From Bacillota bacterium (GTDB taxonomy: Bacteria > Vulcanimicrobiota > JAJTBE01), in the NCBI GenBank assembly GCA_021287065.1, contig JAJTBE010000104.1, positions 26,612-90,611 of the forward strand: DNA of 64,000 nt, given 5' to 3'. Position numbers and translations under genes: made by a program. The notes beneath the pieces were generated by a model that made no database searches, had not been told where the DNA came from, and saw nothing but the letters and a program-made list of their open reading frames with translations. Positions 44,054-52,327 of the stretch are shown piece after piece (the first letter of the stretch is position 1; every line of letters starts with the position of its first letter).

Positions 44054-44651
44054 TGTTTAGAAACTTTATTTCGTCGGGATAGATAACCTTGACATTTCCT
44101 GTCATTATTACCTTTTTGAGCTGGGGATCCGCTTCCATATTATCTGAGGTCATTATGGAATTTTTCCGGGTGATTTTAACATGTCCGCTGCCGTACAGCA
44201 ATTTTTTCTTATTATCCCATCTGAGTTTCCGTACGACAAGTTTTTCACCCTGAACCGATGTAGCTTCAACTTCACCTTTGAATTTGAGGGAATTGGTTTT
44301 GATATCAAGGTCTGCACCTTTGGCTACCACTTTAAGTGCATCCTTGCCTTTCTGATCAAAAAACTTTACTTCGATTTCCTTAGCTTCCGCTGCATCCCTG
44401 CCTTTGTCGTAAACTACTTCTTTTGCATTGAGTTCCCAGTTTTTCACCCCTTTGTCCCTTGACTGCAGAGTTGTACCTTTGAGAAAAACAGGCATACTCA
44501 CTTCTTTTGAAGGTGTCGGGGAAGGCGTTGAAGTTTTAATTTTCTGCGGAGAGCCTCCCTTTCTTGTTCCACATCCGGGCACAAAAAAGAAAAAAAAGAA
44601 TACTGCCATTATAAGGCAGCAGATTCTGTATTTTGATAGACAAGGATTCAA
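44043..44651 (-). CDS. lptC: LptC-like LPS export lipoprotein
   Basis: This 202-residue protein has an N-terminal hydrophobic stretch with seven Phe residues ending in the lipobox VPGC. A Thr/Ser/Pro linker follows, then an OstA/LptC-type beta-jellyroll ([42 protein letters not shown]). LptC bridges the permease to periplasmic LptA. Typical LptC is membrane-anchored by a helix; anchoring by lipid is inferred here. No ATG is suitable; TTG 44651, with CCGGAG about 10 bases upstream, is the best start. Its place before lptB and lptF supports the call. Confidence 0.85.
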   Translation of the reverse strand: MNPCLSKYRICCLIMAVFFFFFFVPGCGTRKGGSPQKIKTSTPSPTPSKEVSMPVFLKGTTLQSRDKGVKNWELNAKEVVYDKGRDAAEAKEIEVKFFDQKGKDALKVVAKGADLDIKTNSLKFKGEVEATSVQGEKLVVRKLRWDNKKKLLYGSGHVKITRKNSIMTSDNMEADPQLKKVIMTGNVKVIYPDEIKFLNNEH

Positions 44652-44697
44652 CTGATTAACACTCCGGATTTTCTGAAAACCGAATCATTGGAAATTA

Positions 44698-45720
44698 TCA
44701 TTTCAGTCCTTTGAATCTGACATAATCTCCGGTTGATTCAAATTCACATTTCAATTTCTGGCCTGCATTAGTATTGTTAAAGACATCATCGGTAACAACA
44801 GCCTTCACAGTTTTACCGTTGGATTCCAGCAATAAATATTTCAGTCCGCTTTTATCAAGGGTTTTGTCCTTAACAACGCCGTCTGCTTCAAAGGTTTCCT
44901 GTGGATTTGCTTTTTTGGCCATATCATAATTATCGTACACATTTTCTATTCCCCAGGATGTCTTTTCGAACTTTCTTGTTTTCTTGCCAAAAAGCCAATA
45001 TTCATGTCCGGTTTTATAAACATCATAGTTGCCGAGAAGGACGCCTATATCCTCTCCCACCCTGTGTTTGTCATAAAAAGCGGGATCAACAGGGACCCAC
45101 ATAACTTCCTGAGGAGCATCGAGGCGAGGGACTTCAACCCGGATATATCTGCCTTCCTCATCATTTTTTTCAGCAATTTTTGCAGATTCAACAGTAAGGG
45201 AGTTAAGGTAAATGGCTCTGGGGCTTTCTGATTCTACTATCAGCATAATTATAAAAATAATGAAAACCAGACTAAGAAAGGAAAAAATCATACAACCGGC
45301 GAAACCGCAGCCTTTTTTACCGGTAGTCGCAGACTGAGGCTGATAAGGCGTCAGGTCCTCTCCATATTTCTGAGGTTCAGAAAATGAATCCGCAGCAGGC
45401 TGATTTCCATATGACAATGTATTGGGATCAGCTCCGCCATATCCCTGACTGTAAGGGCTGTTCACACCAAAAGCCGGTTCTTCCTGACCATAGGGCTGAT
45501 GGCTTCCATAGGCTCCGCCCTGATTATGATTAGCCCCATAGCCGCCTGGATGCTGGCTGTGTCCATAATTATCTGTTTCGCCGTATCCCTGATTATGACC
45601 ATGGGATTCATTTCCACCATAAGGATGATGAGATCCGCCATGAGGATCCCCTCCGCTTTGTCCCTGATTGTTCGGATCAGAGTTATGCATTCCGGAATTG
45701 CCAGACCATCCGTTATCCAT
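44698..45720 (-). CDS. Membrane protein with Gly/His/Tyr/Asn-rich N-terminal tail
   Basis: This is a 340-residue protein of unknown function. The first 130 residues are a disordered, prion-like tail dominated by Gly, His, Tyr, Asn, Gln and Ser (repeats such as GYGANHNQGG and SHQPYG). A Cys-flanked membrane helix (about 143-168, GCGFAGCMIFSFLSLVF) and an extracytoplasmic domain of about 170 residues follow, with YIRVEVPRLDAPQEVMWVPVD and GNYDVYKTGHEYWLFGKK. It lies 13 bases downstream of the ATP-grasp gene and has GGGGGG 9 bases before ATG 45720. It is the last member of the ATP-grasp cluster, 46 bases before lptC. Confidence 0.75.
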   Translation of the reverse strand: MDNGWSGNSGMHNSDPNNQGQSGGDPHGGSHHPYGGNESHGHNQGYGETDNYGHSQHPGGYGANHNQGGAYGSHQPYGQEEPAFGVNSPYSQGYGGADPNTLSYGNQPAADSFSEPQKYGEDLTPYQPQSATTGKKGCGFAGCMIFSFLSLVFIIFIIMLIVESESPRAIYLNSLTVESAKIAEKNDEEGRYIRVEVPRLDAPQEVMWVPVDPAFYDKHRVGEDIGVLLGNYDVYKTGHEYWLFGKKTRKFEKTSWGIENVYDNYDMAKKANPQETFEADGVVKDKTLDKSGLKYLLLESNGKTVKAVVTDDVFNNTNAGQKLKCEFESTGDYVRFKGLK

Positions 45721-45733
45721 AGTTCAACCCCCC

Positions 45734-48202
45734 TCAGACTTTCAAGAATGAAGGCAGAAACACCGACCATTTATCTGTAATTCTGCCGCCGGCTCTGGTA
45801 AAAATACCTGCAGGTTTATCGCCTGTAATGTACATTCCTATAACAGGAAAAGCTGATTCCGTTGTTTTTCCTGTAGTTGTTCTTATCGGGAGCCTGAGCT
45901 GCTGGACATCAATACGCTCCTGATAAATATAGTCACAATTTTCCGCAGGTTCCGAACATTGGTAATTCATCAGAATACCCTGCCCTTCCCTGCCAAAATA
46001 TGGTTTTAAAATAAAATCATCAGTTCCGGTTTTTTCCGGACTAAGGCCTGTAACGGGGATATATCTGCGGATGATATTATTCTCTTCTTCACTGAAAAAT
46101 CCCTGTTCGGCAAGTTCCCACAGAAGTGCAAAAAATGTTTTACCCTGACTGATGAAAGTTGAAGGCGGATTAATACTCAGAGTTCCCGACTTCATTGCGT
46201 CGGTTACACCTTCGAAATATTTGTCGTTCTCAAACCAGTCTAATGGATAATACCTGTAAAATGCATCCACAGGTTCGCCATAAAGATATATTTTGCCGTT
46301 TTTCGGTTCAAGGGCTGATATTTCAGCCTGAATAAACCGATAAGGTTTCCCTGCCAGAGCTTTTCCTATGATTTCCGTATTATACAGATCTTCATAATAA
46401 ATACCTGAAACCATACCTATAGTTTTGATTTCCCCATTTTCTTCAAAATCGGACATAATTTTATCAAAAACCGAAGAAATTTTGCTCATAAGTCCGCTGT
46501 TGGGGTTAGCATATCCTCTGCCAAGTTTTTTATGAATCAGTGAATTGAGTGCAATACTCTCCATAATACCGGCAGGGGTTTCGGAGTTGAATTCAAGAAG
46601 TTTCAGGTTTCCTGCGGTATCATAAACCCAATCGAGCCTGCCGATAAATGTGAACTCATCGGTTATTATTCTGCATACCAGATCCTGAAGACCCGGAGAA
46701 ATTCCAAGAACCGGGCATAATAATCCGGATTTTTCAGCAACAAGCCGGGATGTTTTTTTAAAAATTGCGATAACTTTTGAAGAAGCTTCTTCAAGCTCGG
46801 CATACTGCTGTTTATCCAAAATAAGGGCATGGAGGAGAAAATGCTCCCATTTGCCGGTGAAACCTCCGGTGTAGCCCCATTCAAAAGCAGCTTCTTCATT
46901 GATATCTTCCCATATACGATTCCGTTCGGATTCATCATCAGGTTCAAGACTGACAGCTTCAAGGCTTTTTTCCCTGAGACCCACAGTTGAAAGCCATACT
47001 GTTTCGTCTGCAGTCAGATCATCGTCACTGAGGCGGGCGCAAACCCCTCCGTAATTTCCGCATGTCAGATAGAGGCCATAATTCACATCAGAGGGAGTAT
47101 CTATATATCTGCCGTTGTAAAAAGCAAGATTAAGTTCGTTTCTTTTGCGGCAGTATTCCTGAATAATATGAAGCTTCGGGCTTTCCTCCACATATTTTAT
47201 GGTTTCGAGCCATTCTTCAGGTGTATGGTGCCATCCGATGTAAACTTCCTCACTATATCTTCCGAACACAGCTTTAATTACATATTTATCCTTTGATTCA
47301 ATGAGTTCGGGGTTTTTCTCAGGTGAATACATTTCCGTCCGGGGAATGACGGTTTTTATCACATGTTTTTCTTTTTGGGTAAGAAAGGGATCGTTTTCAT
47401 CTGCAAGTTTCCACAGATATGCAAAAAGGCTTTTCGCCTGCCCGACAATAGCTCTGGGATCGTTGATAAACAGTATTTTATCCTGATCATACAAGTCGAG
47501 TATCTTCTCTATATCATTGACTTCCTGAAGGAATTCCGTTGGATACTGCCTTAAAATCACATCAATTTTTCTGTCAAATGCATAAACAATATCATTTTCA
47601 ACATGAAAATTTTTTGCACCGGATACAATGAATTCATACCGGGGATCTTTGAGAATATCAAAATAAATGAATGCAAGATGATGTTCTTCGTAGTGATTCG
47701 GATCAACAAGAACCGCTATGGAAAGTTTTTCATCTTCCCGGATTCTTTGAGCCACAATCTGATCGAATCCGGCTTTGAAGGTTTCCCTGAAGCCTCTGTT
47801 GGGGTTGCCCGGAGGGTTGAAATCTTCTGAGAAGAGGATTTCACGCTGGGCGCAGGGTTTGTCATAATTGAATTCTGTGTAGAAAATCCCGTTGCCGCCG
47901 CGAAGATAAATATCGTATCTTGTCCAGAAAAATCCGGGGAAAGGCTTTTTCAGGGCAAATACATTTTTTGTCAACGGAAAATCACCAATAGGAAAGAGAG
48001 GCTTATCAGGATTTTCAAGATATTTTTCGGTAATCCGTCTGACGATGCCGTCTATGACAAGACCGGAATCAGTCATCTGCTCAAATTCTTTTCTGTCGAG
48101 AAAACAGGGGAAACGGGAAAAAACATCATCTTCCCTGCATGAGCTTATAAGATAATAATCAAAAAGAAGTTTTTCCGTAAGAATTCGTTGTTGTTTATAC
48201 AT
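45734..48202 (-). CDS. Duplicated glutathionylspermidine-synthase-like ATP-grasp ligase
   Basis: This 822-residue protein has two homologous halves. The C-terminal half (about 430-822) matches the GSP-synthase/YgiC-YjfC ATP-grasp family: FIGRLDWVYDTAGNLKLLEF with NSETPAGIMES, then FILKPYFGREGQGI. The N-terminal half (about 1-420) repeats the layout with FFWTRYDIYLRGG, TEFNYDKPCAQRE, FINDPRAIVGQAKSLFAYLW and YVIKAVFGRYSEEV, but the NSETP and GREG motifs have decayed. Such ligases form an amide between a carboxylate, often a C-terminal glycine, and an amine. The N-half is probably non-catalytic or substrate-binding. It lies 21 bases after a YgiB-like lipoprotein gene. Ribosome-binding sequence before ATG 48202 is weak. 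Confidence 0.88.
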   Translation of the reverse strand: MYKQQRILTEKLLFDYYLISSCREDDVFSRFPCFLDRKEFEQMTDSGLVIDGIVRRITEKYLENPDKPLFPIGDFPLTKNVFALKKPFPGFFWTRYDIYLRGGNGIFYTEFNYDKPCAQREILFSEDFNPPGNPNRGFRETFKAGFDQIVAQRIREDEKLSIAVLVDPNHYEEHHLAFIYFDILKDPRYEFIVSGAKNFHVENDIVYAFDRKIDVILRQYPTEFLQEVNDIEKILDLYDQDKILFINDPRAIVGQAKSLFAYLWKLADENDPFLTQKEKHVIKTVIPRTEMYSPEKNPELIESKDKYVIKAVFGRYSEEVYIGWHHTPEEWLETIKYVEESPKLHIIQEYCRKRNELNLAFYNGRYIDTPSDVNYGLYLTCGNYGGVCARLSDDDLTADETVWLSTVGLREKSLEAVSLEPDDESERNRIWEDINEEAAFEWGYTGGFTGKWEHFLLHALILDKQQYAELEEASSKVIAIFKKTSRLVAEKSGLLCPVLGISPGLQDLVCRIITDEFTFIGRLDWVYDTAGNLKLLEFNSETPAGIMESIALNSLIHKKLGRGYANPNSGLMSKISSVFDKIMSDFEENGEIKTIGMVSGIYYEDLYNTEIIGKALAGKPYRFIQAEISALEPKNGKIYLYGEPVDAFYRYYPLDWFENDKYFEGVTDAMKSGTLSINPPSTFISQGKTFFALLWELAEQGFFSEEENNIIRRYIPVTGLSPEKTGTDDFILKPYFGREGQGILMNYQCSEPAENCDYIYQERIDVQQLRLPIRTTTGKTTESAFPVIGMYITGDKPAGIFTRAGGRITDKWSVFLPSFLKV

Positions 48203-48223
48203 ATCAAAACCAGTGCAGCAGGA

Positions 48224-48604
48224 TTAACCTGCTCCGCCGCCTCTGATCACTCCATATCCGCCAACGGAAAAATGTCCCGGTCCGGCACCCCAGCTGCTTA
48301 CATGGCCGTTTGAGACTTCAGGTTTGCCACTGTATCTGAAATACCCGTCACCGCCGCCGCCTATGAAATCAGTGTCCCATTCATCTTTTTCCTTTTCCTT
48401 GAGTTTCTGCATATACATTGAGTTTGAAGCGGGGTTCAACTGTCTTGTTTCGCATCCGGTAAAGACCACATTGGTGGTGGCAAGAAGTACGGCAAGACCC
48501 AGTGCTGCTGTTTTGTTGCGCTGGATGACTTTCTTTATATCAAACAGTTCTTTTTTCTCTTTTTCTCCGGAAGTAAGTTCAATATTATCAAACTCATTCC
48601 CCAT
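48224..48604 (-). CDS. Small YgiB-like lipoprotein with Gly-rich C-terminus
   Basis: This 126-residue protein has a charged 31-residue N-terminal region and a hydrophobic segment (about 32-50) ending in FTGC, a lipobox-like site. A polar middle and a Gly/Ser/Tyr-rich tail (about 80-126) follow, ending VIRGGGAG. The architecture and the place next to a GSP-synthase-like ligase recall E. coli YgiB/YjfM (DUF1190), whose genes pair with ygiC/yjfC. Sequence identity cannot be judged here. A C-terminal glycine is what a ligase of this family would use as a carboxylate donor, so the protein may be the ligase's substrate; that is inference. AAGGA precedes ATG 48604 by 8 bases. Confidence 0.72.
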   Translation of the reverse strand: MGNEFDNIELTSGEKEKKELFDIKKVIQRNKTAALGLAVLLATTNVVFTGCETRQLNPASNSMYMQKLKEKEKDEWDTDFIGGGGDGYFRYSGKPEVSNGHVSSWGAGPGHFSVGGYGVIRGGGAG

Positions 48605-48607
48605 AGG

Positions 48608-49300
48608 TCAATCCTTCCTCAGACTTTCCCTTTCCACAGGGAAATTCTGTTCTTCGAGATATTTCAGATATGCTTCGCAGTCTTCTTTCATATTGTTGAC
48701 ACATACAGCTACGACCTTATTATACCCCAATTCCTTCAGCATTTCCACCGAAGGCAGATCTTCATCTATAAGTTCATACTGGTTATTGAAGAATTTCTTA
48801 TAGTCATCATCGCTGTAATCCCCATAACGATTCCAGTCCATTATGAATGCATACCCCTGCCCTTCCGTATTATCAAGCAGTTTTCCATAACCCAGAAGAG
48901 CTGAGATATATTTTTTTCCACCAATCAAACCAAAGGGATGGAGCGGATTTCCAAAAACAGGAACAGGTTTGATTTTGAGAATTTTCCGGAGAAAATATGC
49001 GGTAATGATGGATTCTGTACCGGGAAGATCTATAAAAAACAGAGTAGTGGTTCTGTCATATTTTTCAACAACAGACAGAACGGATTTTACCAAATCCGCG
49101 ATGCCGGCAGAGGCAGATTCATCCTTCCCGTCCTGAACGGAACGGAGATCTGCCATTTCTGAAACCGGTTCATCAAGTATAAAATCCGGGTAGTGTTTCA
49201 GGGAAATAAAATTGGACGCACGGAAGAAACACCTGAACGGACCCGCACCGTAACGCCATTTTCTGTATATTCCCCTGATATCTGTTTCCGAAAGTTTCAA
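48608..49300 (-). CDS. Conserved-looking soluble protein of the ATP-grasp cluster, function unknown
   Basis: I cannot assign this 230-residue protein to a named family. It has no signal peptide or membrane helix. Notable segments are LFFIDLPGTESIITAYFL, VPVFGNPLHPFGLIGG, AFIMDWNRYGDYSDDD, NNQYELIDEDLPSVEML and YNKVVAVCVNN. These alternate short beta strands with loops rich in Asp, Gly and Pro, suggesting an alpha/beta enzyme-like fold. It lies 3 bases upstream of the YgiB-like gene and 15 bases downstream of the 57-residue gene, so it is part of the same transcript. Confidence 0.75.
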   Translation of the reverse strand: MKLSETDIRGIYRKWRYGAGPFRCFFRASNFISLKHYPDFILDEPVSEMADLRSVQDGKDESASAGIADLVKSVLSVVEKYDRTTTLFFIDLPGTESIITAYFLRKILKIKPVPVFGNPLHPFGLIGGKKYISALLGYGKLLDNTEGQGYAFIMDWNRYGDYSDDDYKKFFNNQYELIDEDLPSVEMLKELGYNKVVAVCVNNMKEDCEAYLKYLEEQNFPVERESLRKD

Positions 49301-49315
49301 AGCTTTTCTTCCACT

Positions 49316-49489
49316 CTATTGATAAACTATGGCAAATACTTTATCGAGAACGATAATCTGCCTCCAGCCGTTTTCATCCACAATTTCAATAAATGTGTCG
49401 TGCTTTTCGACAATCTGTCCCTTGAGGACTCCATCGGGTTTTTCCTTTTCCCAGGAACCTATATTGGAATAAATGTAGATTTCACGCAT
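49316..49489 (-). CDS. 57-residue beta-rich small protein
   Basis: Reading leftward from ATG 49487-49489 gives a 57-residue frame ending at TAG (49316-49318). GGGAGG lies 8 bases upstream, a strong ribosome-binding site. The protein starts MREIYIYSNIGSWEKEKPDG and continues with alternating strands (VLKGQIVEKHDTFIEI, WRQIIVLDKVFAIV), compatible with a small SH3- or Sm-like barrel. No family is recognised. It sits 16 bases after the TPR gene and 15 bases before the 230-residue gene, so it is probably a real member of the ATP-grasp operon. Confidence 0.78.
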   Translation of the reverse strand: MREIYIYSNIGSWEKEKPDGVLKGQIVEKHDTFIEIVDENGWRQIIVLDKVFAIVYQ

Positions 49490-49505
49490 TGGCTAAACCT
49501 CCCGA

Positions 49506-51095
49506 TTATTCGATTTCATCAATGAGGAGCTTAATGATTTCCAGTTCCTCAATACGCTCGATAATTTTGAAGTATCTGTCCTTCTGGCGGGGAAGTTCCA
49601 GTTCCCTGGCAATTTTGAATGCTTCCCTGAATTTGGACAATGCGCCTTCTTTATCATGAATGCCGAGGCACATAAGGCCATATTCGTAATATGCTTCCGA
49701 AAGTTTATGACTCTTGCCGAGGGCTTTCATCATATCAACACTGTCATTAAACAGTTTGCTGGACTGCGCCCAGTTTTTACGGTATCTTTCGATTATTCCC
49801 TGAAGCATTATGAGATTGGCTGCATCCTGAGATTTTTCCCTTGAAGGAATCAACTCTTTCAGAGTGGCTGCGGTTTTCTCCGATTCTTCGAGGTTTCCCT
49901 CGTTGATGTATGCGGAGCAGAGGTTGAGCATTACTTTCTTTTCGCTGACCTGATCACCTATTTTACGGAAAAGATCAGCACTGTGACGGAGGCTTTCGAT
50001 GGCGTCCTTGCTGTTGCCGAGGTAAATGTTACACTCGCCGATATTTCTGTAGGCAAATGCCAGCGCCCTTGTGTTGTCGAATTTTTTGCTGAGTTCTATA
50101 TCTTTGGTAAAAAGTGATTTGGCTTTGTCATATTCTTCCTTGAGCATAAACACATTGCCGAGTTTGCCGTAAATGCTTGCTGCTTCTGCATCGGCTGCCA
50201 GTTCCCGGCAGATTGCTTCTGCTTTTTCCAGATAATGGACTGCCACATCAAGCTTGCTTATGTCAGCGCAGGTCTGGCCGATGCTGTTATACACCTTTGC
50301 CTGTCCAAGTCTGTAACGAAGCTGTTTGTATATCCAGAGAGCCTGATAATGATATTCCATTGAAGTTTTATATTCCCGTCTGGCGCTGTCGGTAATGCCC
50401 ATATAACGGAGAGCTTCAGCTCTTTCTGATGTAAAGGGGGCATCTTCCAGAAGTTCGAGGGTTTTGTTGAAGCAGTTCTGTGCTTCCTCAAGATTTCTAT
50501 TTCTGAAATGGGCAAGGCCCATCTGATTGTTGATGGAAGCAAGAACCTTTTTCATTCCGGGTTCTTCAGGGTTAGCTTCCGCAATACGCTGGGATCTTTC
50601 GATCAATTTTTTGCCGGTAACCGCTTCGCCGATACGGGAATAGAATGTGCCGAGCATCTGGCAGCAGTTGGCAGTTTCAGTGAGGTCTCCGAGGGAATCG
50701 GCTATGGAAAGGCCCTCTTTCAGAAGGTCCACAGCTTCCGTATAATGGCCTCTGGCTCCCATAATTTCGCCTTTGTGGATAAAAGCTTTGATTATGAGCT
50801 TCTTATGGGGTGCAGCTTCTTTCTTTTCAATAATATTATTAAGATAAGTCAGAGCCTCTTCCCATCTTCCGAGGAGCCATTCGATGGTGGAGCGCAGCGA
50901 TGCGATTTCAAGTTCGAGTTTGGTCTGCTCTGCTTCGCCTTCCAGCTTATATAGAGCACTGGATGCAGCTTCAAGACTTTTCTGTGCATCTTCATATTCA
51001 AAAAATCTGACTGATTCTCTGGCTGATTCTATATTTTTCTGAACTTCAGCGCGGATATCCTCGCTTTTCTCTTTAACAGCGATGTTTTCTTCCAT
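49506..51095 (-). CDS. TPR-repeat protein
   Basis: This 529-residue soluble protein consists almost entirely of tetratricopeptide repeats, at least ten. Examples are GHYTEAVDLLKEGLSIADSL, RNLEEAQNCFNKTLELL, KLDVAVHYLEKAEAICREL and GNSKDAIESLRHSADLF. No catalytic domain or signal peptide is present. TPR arrays serve as scaffolds for protein complexes. ATG 51095 has GGGAGG 7 bases upstream and is preferred over a start at 51158. It directly precedes the 57-residue gene (16-base gap), so it may head the ATP-grasp cluster transcript or belong to it. Confidence 0.87.
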   Translation of the reverse strand: MEENIAVKEKSEDIRAEVQKNIESARESVRFFEYEDAQKSLEAASSALYKLEGEAEQTKLELEIASLRSTIEWLLGRWEEALTYLNNIIEKKEAAPHKKLIIKAFIHKGEIMGARGHYTEAVDLLKEGLSIADSLGDLTETANCCQMLGTFYSRIGEAVTGKKLIERSQRIAEANPEEPGMKKVLASINNQMGLAHFRNRNLEEAQNCFNKTLELLEDAPFTSERAEALRYMGITDSARREYKTSMEYHYQALWIYKQLRYRLGQAKVYNSIGQTCADISKLDVAVHYLEKAEAICRELAADAEAASIYGKLGNVFMLKEEYDKAKSLFTKDIELSKKFDNTRALAFAYRNIGECNIYLGNSKDAIESLRHSADLFRKIGDQVSEKKVMLNLCSAYINEGNLEESEKTAATLKELIPSREKSQDAANLIMLQGIIERYRKNWAQSSKLFNDSVDMMKALGKSHKLSEAYYEYGLMCLGIHDKEGALSKFREAFKIARELELPRQKDRYFKIIERIEELEIIKLLIDEIE

Positions 51096-51192
51096 TTTTT
51101 GCCTCCCGTTATACTGTTGCTTCCCTATTTTTTGACAAACATCGCCGGAACCCTTCAATGGAACATTTTAACAAAAAAGCAATTTCGGAAGA

Positions 51193-52323
51193 TTATTCGA
51201 GTATGAAATCCATAACTCCGTCGGAGCCCCTTTTTCTTTCAATTTCGAGAAGTTTCCTCAATCCTTCGCCGTATATGTCTTTTTTATGCTTCAGACTCTC
51301 TGCGAGATAATTCATTCCATGATCTTTTAAAATATGGTAAGAAACCCACTCGGCAAAACCTTCATCGATAACAGGACCCCTTGAGGTGACAACCCGTTCT
51401 TCATACCAGGCGTGAGCGTATTCGTGGGTGATCACATAAAAAGCAAGCTCTCTGGGAAGCCGGCTTACAACATAAATATCAGATGTTTTGAGAAATATAC
51501 TTCTGTCAGCGCCGGTTCCGGTAATCACTTTAGTACATTTGTAAAGCCCCCATTTATCGCCGGTGGAATAAGTGACGCTTTCACCGAGCTGTTTGAGCTT
51601 CTTAAACCCAACAACGCTGAGGGTGGGAGTGTTGTTAACTTTAAGCCCCATTTTCAGAAAGCTCCGTTTTACACTGTCGAAAACAGGATAATAATCGTAA
51701 GATTTTTCAATAAGATTTTTGCTGCAGCCGTCGCAAATGAATCTGCCTTCGAAATCAGGCTTTGCATACGGCGAAACAAGCAGACCGCAGAAAAAACATT
51801 TTTTTCCTTTGCTTTTGCACTGCTCGCAATATTTCCGGGGTCCTTCAACGATTGTGCTGTTTATCACCCAGTAACGGCCTATTAACGCCGTGCCGCAAAG
51901 AGAACATTTATCGGAAAATTTCTCAAGACAATTACGGCAATATCGGGAGATTTTTCCGTTTTTATCTTTTTTTATCCAGCACTTATGGACGGGAATACCG
52001 CAGCCATCGCATTTGGGAAGTTTGAACGAATAGCAGTTCTGACAGAAATGTTCGCCGTCGAGAATAATGGGATCTTTTACAGGAATACCGCATGAATAAC
52101 AATGAGGATAGTTTTTATAGCATTCGTCGCAATAAGTGGCATTATCATAAGTCCAGTATTTGCCCCAGGATGTTTTTCCGCATAATTCGCACTTGAGCTT
52201 ATCCTGAGCAAAAACAGTATTTGTATGCAAAAAATTAAAAATAAGAATAAAAAGGAAGGTAAAGATTATTACCTTACCCGGATTTATCCGCCATTTTCGC
52301 AGTTTTTTATTTATTTCTGACAA
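51193..52323 (-). CDS. Exported LIM-like zinc-binding protein with DA1-like metallopeptidase domain
   Basis: A signal or anchor helix (about 17-38) is followed by five Cys-rich LIM-like zinc modules (about 45-215; CELCGKTSWGKYWTYDN, YCDECYKNYPHCYSCG, CDGCGIPVHKC, CSLCGTALIGRYW, CFFCGLL). The C-terminal part carries a zinc-peptidase motif HEYAH (about 299-303) followed by DEGFAEW about 20 residues later, supplying the third ligand. This layout, LIM modules plus HExxH plus a downstream EG, is that of the DA1-like peptidase family, known from plant DA1. The start is TTG 52323 with AAGGTG 8 bases upstream. It follows the thiamine pyrophosphokinase gene by 4 bases. Substrate unknown. Confidence 0.8.
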   Translation of the reverse strand: MSEINKKLRKWRINPGKVIIFTFLFILIFNFLHTNTVFAQDKLKCELCGKTSWGKYWTYDNATYCDECYKNYPHCYSCGIPVKDPIILDGEHFCQNCYSFKLPKCDGCGIPVHKCWIKKDKNGKISRYCRNCLEKFSDKCSLCGTALIGRYWVINSTIVEGPRKYCEQCKSKGKKCFFCGLLVSPYAKPDFEGRFICDGCSKNLIEKSYDYYPVFDSVKRSFLKMGLKVNNTPTLSVVGFKKLKQLGESVTYSTGDKWGLYKCTKVITGTGADRSIFLKTSDIYVVSRLPRELAFYVITHEYAHAWYEERVVTSRGPVIDEGFAEWVSYHILKDHGMNYLAESLKHKKDIYGEGLRKLLEIERKRGSDGVMDFILE

Positions 52324-52327
52324 ATTA

